Both the position numbers and the translations under genes were made by a program. Positions 7,717-13,323 of a stretch of 13,323 bases of DNA are shown piece after piece; within the stretch, counting starts at the first letter, position 1, and every line of letters begins with the position of its first letter. Origin of the DNA: Dehalococcoidia bacterium (GTDB lineage: Bacteria > Chloroflexota > Dehalococcoidia > GIF9 > UBA5629); assembly GCA_028715025.1 (NCBI GenBank), contig JAQTLG010000012.1, positions 1 through 13,323 of the forward strand. The letters are read 5' to 3'. Under the pieces are notes generated by a model that searched no databases, had not been told where the DNA came from, and was given only the letters and a program-made list of their open reading frames with translations.

Positions 7717-8033
7717 TGAATACTTTCCTTCTTTGTCAGGCCTCTGCCGTATTCCAGCAGCAGAAGCCGGTTATCTGCAGATAAATTTGTACGCAATCCG
7801 TGCTCAACGCGGTTGCTTTTCAATCCCTTTTCCCAGCATTCGCTTGACAGGCAGAGGTAGACGCCGCGGCCCGGCTTTTTCCCTTTCAGGTCGGCCTCTA
7901 TAGCTTCACCTGAACATACCAGCCGGACGAGATCACGTTTTCCTGCCTTTCTCCGACATGCGATGCAGGTGCTCTCCGGCACATGTCTGATCCGTGGTTG
8001 CTTCGGCTTATGTTCAACTTTCAAAGTCTTCAT
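7713..8033 (-). CDS. ylxR: YlxR-family RNA-binding protein
   Basis: This is the small nucleic-acid-binding protein that normally lies between nusA and infB. The 106 residues carry the family hallmark: CIACRRKAGKRDLVRLV near 23-39, then KKPGRGVYLCLSSECWEKG near 52-70, with four Cys and the GRG loop. Family members bind RNA or DNA and have been linked to transcription control and RNase P; the exact role here is unknown. The ATG at 8033 was chosen because the homology starts just after it. It overlaps the last 20 nt of nusA and has only a weak GAAG upstream, so it probably relies on coupling. The stop overlaps the infB start (ATGA). Confidence 0.92.
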   Translation of the reverse strand: MKTLKVEHKPKQPRIRHVPESTCIACRRKAGKRDLVRLVCSGEAIEADLKGKKPGRGVYLCLSSECWEKGLKSNRVEHGLRTNLSADNRLLLLEYGRGLTKKESIQ

Positions 8034-9447
8034 CTTCGTAGTACGTTTTCTTGTTGGCTTTGGTTTTCTTGGCCTTAACGCTGGCGTCCTTTCCCTCTTG
8101 CTCTTTCTTGGGCGCCTCTTTCTTCCTTGATTTCCCATTTCTGCCGGCCATGATCTCCTCGGCGAAACGGATCTTGGACGGCTGCTGGGGCAGAGTTGCG
8201 TCAACAGGCATTAAAATTTCGATGCCTACGCCTTCGGGCTGTCCTTCGCCCTCTGCTGCGGCAACAGCGGCCTCACCTTCAGGTCCCGTCTCCTCTCCGG
8301 TTGCAAGTTCCTCAATGGTTTCTTCAGCAGGCGCAGGGACTTCGGCTTCCAGCGCCTGTTCAATAACCTCGGCCTCGGCCACCTCATCCTTTTGCGCTGC
8401 CTTCTCGGCTTCCATCTCCGAGGCGCTCTTGATATCGATACGCCAGCCTGTCAGCTTGGCAGCGAGGCGGACATTCTGCCCTTCCTTGCCGATAGCCAGG
8501 GAGAGATGCTTGTCCGGCACCTTAACCAGGGCAGCGGTCTCGGTCGAGTTAAGGGTGACGCTTAAAACTTGAGCCGGACTGAGGGCGTTAGCTATAAAAA
8601 TGCGGGGATCATCGGACCACTGTACCACGTCGATCTTCTCGCCGTTCAGTTCATTGACTATGTTCTGTATGCGTATTCCCCGTAGTCCTACGCAGCAGCC
8701 CACCGGGTCAATGCCGCTCTGGCGAGAGAACACTGCAACTTTGCTACGATAACCGGCCTCTCTGGCCACGCCCTTGATCTCTACTGTGCCTGCAGCGATT
8801 TCGGGTATCTCAAGTATCAGCAGATCCCTCAGCAGATTGCGGTGCGCTCTGGAGGCAATCACCTGAGGGCCCCTGGTGGTACGCGCTACCTCTACAATGT
8901 AAAGCTTGAGGCGCTGACCCTGGCGGTAACGCTCGGTTGGAGACTTCTCATTCTGGGGTATGACTGCCTCTGTCTTGCCAATATCGATGACAACATGCTC
9001 GGGTGTAACGCGCTGCACGGTGCCGGTAACGATCTCGCCCTCTTTGCCCACATACTCCTCATAGATAGCGCCTCGCTCTGCATCATGCAGCTTCTGGAGA
9101 ATTACCTGCTTGGCAATCTGTGCGGGTATGCGGCCGGCATTGGGGGGCGGCAGCTCGGCGACGATAGTGTCGCCGACCTTAAGGGTCTTGTCTTTTTTTT
9201 TGGCCTCTTTGAGGGAGATCTCGCGGTACTCGTCTTCGGGAGCTTCGGAGACCATCTTTTTCATAGTGAGTTTAACTTCACCTGAAATGGGATGGATTTT
9301 AACTGCTATATCCTCACCATGTGTGAACGATTCTTTGCGGTAGGCTGAAACCATGGCTGATTCCAGCGCAGTCAGGACTATCTCCTTGGGCAGATTTTTC
9401 TCTGCCGCAAGCTGCATGAGGGCATTCATAAACTCGGTCTTTACCAT
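8014..9447 (-). CDS. nusA: transcription termination/antitermination factor NusA
   Basis: NusA binds RNA polymerase and nascent RNA, promoting pausing and intrinsic termination and taking part in antitermination. Visible domains of the 477-residue protein: the N-terminal polymerase-binding domain (VKTEFMNALMQLAAEKNLPK onward), S1 at about 130-200 (VTGTVQRVTPEHVVIDIG), KH1 at about 205-280 (loop GLRG) and KH2 at about 285-345 (loop GKEGQ). The last 130 residues are unusual. They form an Ala/Glu-rich stretch, a conserved-looking island (IEILMPVDATLPQQPSKIRF) and a Lys-rich segment, ending YYEDEDFES. There are no obvious AR repeats of the E. coli type. ATG 9447 was preferred over the TTG one codon upstream because GAGGGAG lies at good spacing. 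It is the first gene of its operon; rimP is not upstream. Confidence 0.95.
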   Translation of the reverse strand: MVKTEFMNALMQLAAEKNLPKEIVLTALESAMVSAYRKESFTHGEDIAVKIHPISGEVKLTMKKMVSEAPEDEYREISLKEAKKKDKTLKVGDTIVAELPPPNAGRIPAQIAKQVILQKLHDAERGAIYEEYVGKEGEIVTGTVQRVTPEHVVIDIGKTEAVIPQNEKSPTERYRQGQRLKLYIVEVARTTRGPQVIASRAHRNLLRDLLILEIPEIAAGTVEIKGVAREAGYRSKVAVFSRQSGIDPVGCCVGLRGIRIQNIVNELNGEKIDVVQWSDDPRIFIANALSPAQVLSVTLNSTETAALVKVPDKHLSLAIGKEGQNVRLAAKLTGWRIDIKSASEMEAEKAAQKDEVAEAEVIEQALEAEVPAPAEETIEELATGEETGPEGEAAVAAAEGEGQPEGVGIEILMPVDATLPQQPSKIRFAEEIMAGRNGKSRKKEAPKKEQEGKDASVKAKKTKANKKTYYEDEDFES

Positions 9448-9475
9448 CAAACTCCCTCAGTATGCATTTTTTCTC

Positions 9476-9506
9476 AATAAAAAAGTGGGTACAAGGACCC
9501 ACTTTT
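9476..9506 (-). terminator. intrinsic terminator between the nusA promoter and nusA (possible attenuator)
   Basis: On the minus strand a perfect inverted repeat (9497-9506 with 9481-9490; arms AAAAGTGGGT and ACCCACTTTT, loop CCTTGT) is followed by TTTTTTATT. The GC core is only 6 bp (GTGGGT/ACCCAC), extended by four A-U pairs that overlap the U-tract. On the plus strand only four T follow, so it works mainly in the minus direction. It lies about 30 nt before the nusA ATG and about 18 nt after the predicted transcript start. Confidence 0.75.
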
Positions 9507-9530
9507 CGGACGAGTATTGAATTCATTAAA

Positions 9531-9559
9531 ATAGTATCACATCATTAATAGAAATGCAA
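9531..9559 (-). promoter_or_regulatory. promoter of the nusA-ylxR-infB-rbfA-truB operon
   Basis: Minus-strand -35 TTGCAT (9554-9559), a 17-nt spacer, and -10 TACTAT (9531-9536) preceded by TGA, giving an extended -10 (TGATACTAT). The transcript should start near 9524. That leaves a leader of about 75 nt which contains the hairpin terminator and the GAGGGAG ribosome-binding site of nusA. Confidence 0.65.
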
Positions 9560-9623
9560 ACGCTGCCCGTACGTCGCGTTGCCCGGCGGCAACAGCCTGT
9601 CGATGGCGAGACGGATTACACAG

Positions 9624-10799
9624 TTAAGCGGGTGGCGGGAACAGCTTGAATTTTACCAGCGACCGTTGCAGAGAACGGTGCCTGATAGCATCCAGAATTA
9701 CTTTGCTGTGCCAGTCAAAGGTGATGTCCGGGGAGGTCAGCAGGGACTCGTGTATCCCATGGCGCAGGATGACCTGGAAGATATGTTCGGACTGCTTATC
9801 TGTCAGGCCCCGGTAAAATCGGTGCGCCCAGTAATCTATGTCAAGCTCATGTTTCAGAATTTTATGCCAGCGTTTCTGGTAAAGCGCAAGATGCCTGGTT
9901 GAAAGGTCACCGGCCTTAAGCGATTCATCGAGTGTTCGTACGGCTATCCCTGCACAAATAAGGCTGAAATAGATGCCTCCGCCTGTAGTAGGTTTGGTTT
10001 GTCCGGCGGCATCACCGACTACCAATATACGATTGGCATAAGTTTTCGTCAGAGGCTTAAGAGGAATAGAGCCGAAACTGATGTCAGGTGAGGCGGGTGG
10101 TATTTTCCCCTGTCCCTCAAGATATTTTAGGAAATCGGCTATTGCCGGTCCCGGATTAGACTTGCTTAAGAGGCCGGCTTTGGCTTTGCCGGGAAGTGTC
10201 GGAACCAGCCAGGCGAAGAATCCCGGCGCTATCTGCCTGCCTGAGTATACTTCTACCTCATCGATATTCTTACAGGTTACTTCTGCCTGGGCGCCGTATG
10301 CATACTCGCGTATCCGTCCTAAGCCGACCTGCCTTATCAGGCCCGGCGCTGTCCCGCAGGCAATCACACAAGCCCGGGCGGACAATTCCAGCGGCCTTGA
10401 GCCTTGCGTCGCTTTAACATAGACACCGCGGTCATCGCTTTGCAGGCCGGTGGCAAGCGCGGAGAAAAAGTAATCAACCCCGATTTTACCGGCCTGTTCC
10501 GCTACGAGTCGGTCGAGCGCCGCGCGGTCAAGTATATAAGCCTGAGTGGTCTCACGTTCAATTCTGATATGGTTGCCTGCAGGCGAAACGATTGTTGCCG
10601 ACCGTGCCTCTCTCTGGATTACTCTGTGTGAGCCGGGCAGCATATCGAGGCAGGCCTGGCTTATTATGCCGGTACAGCTTGTTTTATGGCCCGGCTCCGG
10701 ATGTTTTTCCAGAACTGCGACTGAGTGTCCCAGACGGGCAAACTCTCGAGCAGTATAGCTCCCGGCTATGCCGGCGCCGATCACAATTATGTCATACAT
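9624..10799 (-). CDS. geranylgeranyl reductase-family flavoprotein
   Basis: This FAD-dependent protein belongs to the geranylgeranyl reductase family, which saturates double bonds of isoprenoid chains (archaeal lipids, chlorophyll phytyl chains, menaquinone or polyprenol tails). From the ATG at 10799 it has 391 residues. The N-terminal dinucleotide fold is YDIIVIGAGIAGS with G8-x-G10-x2-G13 and E31. A SCTG segment follows (C42), then the second FAD motif VVGDAAGQTKPTTGGGI at about 260-276. The C-terminal region is helical and rich in aromatic and basic residues, with no membrane span. A TTG at 10811 would add four residues; the ATG gives the family's usual start. It follows uppS by 57 nt in the same direction and is the last gene before the nusA promoter, suggesting a polyprenyl substrate. 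It could instead act on a quinone or a membrane lipid. Confidence 0.88.
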   Translation of the reverse strand: MYDIIVIGAGIAGSYTAREFARLGHSVAVLEKHPEPGHKTSCTGIISQACLDMLPGSHRVIQREARSATIVSPAGNHIRIERETTQAYILDRAALDRLVAEQAGKIGVDYFFSALATGLQSDDRGVYVKATQGSRPLELSARACVIACGTAPGLIRQVGLGRIREYAYGAQAEVTCKNIDEVEVYSGRQIAPGFFAWLVPTLPGKAKAGLLSKSNPGPAIADFLKYLEGQGKIPPASPDISFGSIPLKPLTKTYANRILVVGDAAGQTKPTTGGGIYFSLICAGIAVRTLDESLKAGDLSTRHLALYQKRWHKILKHELDIDYWAHRFYRGLTDKQSEHIFQVILRHGIHESLLTSPDITFDWHSKVILDAIRHRSLQRSLVKFKLFPPPA

Positions 10800-10856
10800 G
10801 GTTGGCCCCAAATTGGTTCAGATGGAAGCACTGACGGCCCGGTTTGAAAATTGCGC

Positions 10857-11573
10857 TTATTTCGGCTTTAATCCGCCGAACCTGCGTTGACGTCTGCCAA
10901 AGTCCGTCAGCGCTTTCTGAAGCTCATCGCGGCCGAAGTCGGGCCAGAGCACCGACGTGAAATAGAGTTCGGCATATGCTGACTGCCAGATAAGAAAATT
11001 GCTTACTCGCATCTCTCCACCCGTCCTTATAAAAAGGTCGGGATCGGGCATGTCAGCTGTGTACAGATATCTTGAGAAAACACTCTCGTCCAGACTGTCG
11101 GGTTTAATCCTGTTGCGTATGATTTGTTGCGTCGCGTTAACGATTTCGCTTCTGCCCCCGTAATTGAAAGCGACATTAACCGTCAGGCCGGAGTTATTGC
11201 TGGTCTTTTCGATAGCAGCCCTGGCTTTTCTCTGAATTGCCTCCGGCAGCCGGTCTTCTTTGCCCAGGTGACGGATGCGGATATTCTGCTCGTGAGCTAT
11301 TTTAACAGCCCGGTCAAGGTTTTCGGAGAGGAGTTTGATTATGCCATCAACCTCTGCCTTGGGCCTGCTCCAGTTTTCGGTCGAGAAAGCATAAAGAGTC
11401 AGGTAGGGGATTCCGTATTCAGCAAATATCTCTACAAAATCACGGGCATGAAGCGCACCCTGCTTGTGGCCGTACAGGCGTGGTTTGTGCCTCCGGGCGG
11501 CCCACCTGCCATTTCCATCCATCACAATGGCAACATGCTGAGGCAGCCCGAATTTCTTTAACGAGCCTGTCAA
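10857..11573 (-). CDS. uppS: polyprenyl (undecaprenyl) diphosphate synthase, UppS family
   Basis: This cis-prenyltransferase extends farnesyl diphosphate with isopentenyl units to make the C55-type lipid carrier for cell-surface glycans. The 238 residues have HVAIVMDGNGRWA with the catalytic D19, then TLYAFSTENWSRPKAEV, VNVAFNYGGRSEIV, DPDLFIRTGGEMRVSNFLIW and AELYFTSVLWPDF, the five conserved blocks. The start is a TTG that overlaps the stop of the nucleotidyltransferase as TTGA; no ATG lies before the catalytic motif. This implies coupled translation with the sugar-activating gene. Chain length cannot be read from the sequence with certainty. No cdsA or dxr follows, as is common elsewhere; the next gene is a geranylgeranyl-reductase-like protein. 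Confidence 0.95.
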   Translation of the reverse strand: MTGSLKKFGLPQHVAIVMDGNGRWAARRHKPRLYGHKQGALHARDFVEIFAEYGIPYLTLYAFSTENWSRPKAEVDGIIKLLSENLDRAVKIAHEQNIRIRHLGKEDRLPEAIQRKARAAIEKTSNNSGLTVNVAFNYGGRSEIVNATQQIIRNRIKPDSLDESVFSRYLYTADMPDPDLFIRTGGEMRVSNFLIWQSAYAELYFTSVLWPDFGRDELQKALTDFGRRQRRFGGLKPK

Positions 11574-12892
11574 CGACCTTGCCCCCCGGGCCCATCCTGT
11601 TTCACGGGTGTGACCTCTGCCGCGAGAGGTTTCTTTATATACTGGTGGCTGGATTGATTTAACACTATCATATCGGGTTCAAGGTCGCTGGTAAGGCAGA
11701 CATGAGATCCTACAGTGGAGTTGGGGCCAACCTTGCGACCGGGCAGGATGCCTGAATTAATACCGGTTTTGCAATCATCTCCGATGATGGCCCCGAAATG
11801 GTCTCTGCCGGTTGATAATCTTTGACCTTCGTATTTTACCGGTATATCCGTCTGATCAAAGCGGAAATTGGCCGTTACGCTGCCTGCCCCGAATGAACAG
11901 CGGTTGCCGATAATGGAATCACCTATATAAGAGGAGTGAAACCAGCAGTCATCGCCGGTATAGGAGTTTTTTATCTCAGTAGAAAATCCGACTACACAGT
12001 TTGCGCCGACGTGGCTGTACTCCCTGACCAGCGCGCCGTTGCCAATTACAGTGTTAGGGCCGATGTAAACCGGTCCTCGTACTACAGCATTCTCAAGTAT
12101 ACGCACGTTTTCCCCTGTTATTACTTTACCGGACAGGGTTGCCCGATCCGATATAGAAAGCGATGGATCGATCTGTCCCTCCGCCGAATCGAGGAAGTAC
12201 CTGACTATATCAAAGATATGCCACGGGTATTTGATGGGAGCCCAGAAACCGTTATACCTTACCACTTTAATTTTATAGGCATGCCTGACCATGCCATCCA
12301 TAGCACATTCGTAGACATCATCACGCGTGGTTTTGACGATGTCTATATATTCGAAAAGCTTGTGTATATCTGTATGAAGGTGCAGGAGAATATTTACGAG
12401 GTTGCCGGGCTCAGTTCCCGGCTCGGGCTTTTCCACTATCTGCGTAAGTTCGTTATCCCCGTTCACTGCGAGGTAACCCCCCGGGAAATACTGGCTTACC
12501 TCGTATCCGATGATATAGGACGTAGCCTTCTGGCTGCGGTAGGCATCCAAAAGCGCAAGGTAAGCAGCGCCGTCGAAAACATCGTTGGGATTAACGACAA
12601 TAATCGCGCTGTCAAGAAGGCTGGCTGCCGATTTCAGGGCGTCGGCGATGCCCAGCGGTTGTGACTGAATCACAAATTCGAATTCAGCCCCGGTTATAGA
12701 CCCGGCAATCTGTTTTATGCGCTGCATGTTGTTCGGATTACCCACCATGACGAAATTGCTCAGCCCGGCTTTTCGGGCCAGTTCCACCTGATGCTCCAGT
12801 AACGGTTTCCCCATAAAATCGAGCAGGAACTTATCCTCAGTAATGGGGAACATCCTTTTGCCTACGCCCCCGCAGAGAAAGACGACTTTCAT
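11570..12892 (-). CDS. sugar-1-phosphate nucleotidylyltransferase with left-handed beta-helix domain (GlmU-like)
   Basis: This 440-residue two-domain protein probably makes an NDP-sugar from a sugar-1-phosphate. The N-terminal half is a nucleotidyltransferase: FLCGGVGKRMFPITEDKF (the usual GGxGxRLxPLTxxxPK loop, with K21 after a shortened gap), QPLGIADAL, NPNDVFDG and the sugar-binding VEKPEPGTEPG. From about 250 to 420 come imperfect hexapeptide repeats of the left-handed beta-helix type (for example VYIGPNTVIGNGALV, GDDCKTGINSGILPG), as in GlmU or GDP-mannose pyrophosphorylases. The beta-helix may be an acyltransferase or only structural. The nucleotide and sugar are unknown. The ATG overlaps the stop of the upstream mutase by one base (TGATG), and the stop overlaps uppS. 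A mutase-to-nucleotidyltransferase order is the expected metabolic sequence. Confidence 0.88.
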   Translation of the reverse strand: MKVVFLCGGVGKRMFPITEDKFLLDFMGKPLLEHQVELARKAGLSNFVMVGNPNNMQRIKQIAGSITGAEFEFVIQSQPLGIADALKSAASLLDSAIIVVNPNDVFDGAAYLALLDAYRSQKATSYIIGYEVSQYFPGGYLAVNGDNELTQIVEKPEPGTEPGNLVNILLHLHTDIHKLFEYIDIVKTTRDDVYECAMDGMVRHAYKIKVVRYNGFWAPIKYPWHIFDIVRYFLDSAEGQIDPSLSISDRATLSGKVITGENVRILENAVVRGPVYIGPNTVIGNGALVREYSHVGANCVVGFSTEIKNSYTGDDCWFHSSYIGDSIIGNRCSFGAGSVTANFRFDQTDIPVKYEGQRLSTGRDHFGAIIGDDCKTGINSGILPGRKVGPNSTVGSHVCLTSDLEPDMIVLNQSSHQYIKKPLAAEVTPVKQDGPGGQGR

Positions 12893-13323
12893 CAGGTTAA
12901 CCCCTTGGCCGCATCTTTGAGCACAGAAAGCCCCATATTGAGAAGGCTGCGCGCGTGTTGCTGGCTGATGGCTTCAGCCAGGACGCGTATGGCAGGCTCG
13001 GTGCCGCTGGCGCGTATCAGTAACCAGCCCTCTGCGAATTCAAAGCGCAGGCCGTCCAGATCATTTAATGAAGCTGCGCTGAGTTTATCCGACTGCTGCC
13101 TGACCTTTGCCATGACATTTGATTTGTTTTCGTTTGCGCAGGCTATTTTGTCTTTGAGAAAAAACAATGGCGGCAGGGTAGCCAGAAAAGAGCGGATGTC
13201 GCTTACATGCTTTATTGAGCGCAGCAGGGTCAGTGCGGCAAAGATGCTTTCGGGATAGAAACCGGCCTGCGGCAGTATAAAGACACCAACGGATTCCACA
13301 CCGAGAGCGGCGTCGTTATCCTG
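12892..13323 (-). CDS. phosphohexomutase (phosphomannomutase/phosphoglucosamine mutase family), 5' part outside window
   Basis: Only the last 143 or so residues are in the window, and the frame stays open through the edge at 13323. The segment begins with DNDAALGVESVGVFILP and ends with the diagnostic C-terminal phosphate-binding block DGLRFEFAEGWLLIRASGTEPAIRV, the RxSGTEP motif of alpha-D-phosphohexomutases. These enzymes interconvert sugar-6-phosphate and sugar-1-phosphate. Whether it uses mannose, glucose or glucosamine cannot be decided because the metal-binding and sugar-specificity loops are missing. Its stop overlaps the start of the sugar nucleotidyltransferase, so the two are coupled and probably supply one activated sugar. 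Confidence 0.88.
   Translation of the reverse strand, partial: QDNDAALGVESVGVFILPQAGFYPESIFAALTLLRSIKHVSDIRSFLATLPPLFFLKDKIACANENKSNVMAKVRQQSDKLSAASLNDLDGLRFEFAEGWLLIRASGTEPAIRVLAEAISQQHARSLLNMGLSVLKDAAKGLT

Noticed and set aside
9314..9526. A 70-codon minus-strand frame beginning at the predicted nusA transcript start, a possible leader peptide.
   Set aside because: It has no ribosome-binding site, runs out of frame deep into nusA, and shows no regulatory codon runs.
9448..9530. T-box or other riboswitch in the nusA leader, suggested by the GGGTCC...ACCCAC hairpin.
   Set aside because: The leader is about 75 nt, far too short for a T-box, and no specifier or antiterminator stem is visible.
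9578..9593. Perfect 6-bp inverted repeat GTTGCC-GCCG-GGCAAC just after the reductase gene.
   Set aside because: No T-tract follows on either strand, so it is not supported as a terminator, and it is not repeated elsewhere in the window.

Overview
The window reads as a compact bacterial chromosome segment of roughly even base composition. Fourteen protein genes are visible, thirteen on the minus strand and one on the plus strand, and two of the fourteen are cut by the window edges. The gene set fits a Chloroflexota-type bacterium, possibly of the Dehalococcoidia. It includes an actinobacterial-style inositol-1-phosphate synthase with inositol-lipid genes, a geranylgeranyl-reductase-family protein beside undecaprenyl diphosphate synthase, a tiny DUF5679 protein, and a short IF2. 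This placement is an inference from gene content; there is no rRNA or other marker to confirm it. I saw no tRNA, rRNA, CRISPR array, insertion sequence or phage gene.

Right end (about 9.6-13.3 kb, minus strand): a tightly coupled operon reads phosphohexomutase (5' part outside the window) -> sugar-1-phosphate nucleotidylyltransferase with a beta-helix tail -> UppS -> geranylgeranyl-reductase-like flavoprotein. Stop and start codons overlap at the first two junctions. The set looks like a route for activating a sugar and supplying, perhaps partly saturating, its polyprenyl lipid carrier.

Centre (about 4.6-9.56 kb, minus strand): the conserved transcription/translation operon nusA-ylxR-infB-rbfA-truB. 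It has a recognisable extended -10 promoter. A compact intrinsic terminator lies between that promoter and nusA and may be an attenuator. No rimP precedes nusA. NusA carries a long charged C-terminal tail.

Between the operons (4.36-4.59 kb): a 47-residue DUF5679 protein on the minus strand has its own near-perfect sigma70-type promoter and a perfect Shine-Dalgarno. The single plus-strand gene, a PHP-domain phosphoesterase (3.68-4.36 kb), converges on it.

Left end (1-3.6 kb, minus strand): a tandem-domain universal stress protein is followed by inositol-3-phosphate synthase, a PimA-like GT4 glycosyltransferase and a CDP-alcohol phosphatidyltransferase (3' end outside the window). The last three match successive steps of mycobacterial phosphatidylinositol and phosphatidylinositol-mannoside synthesis: glucose-6-phosphate to inositol phosphate, to phosphatidylinositol phosphate, to a glycosylated inositol lipid. 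The most interesting signals are this inositol-lipid cluster, the UppS/reductase pair, and the terminator inside the nusA leader.
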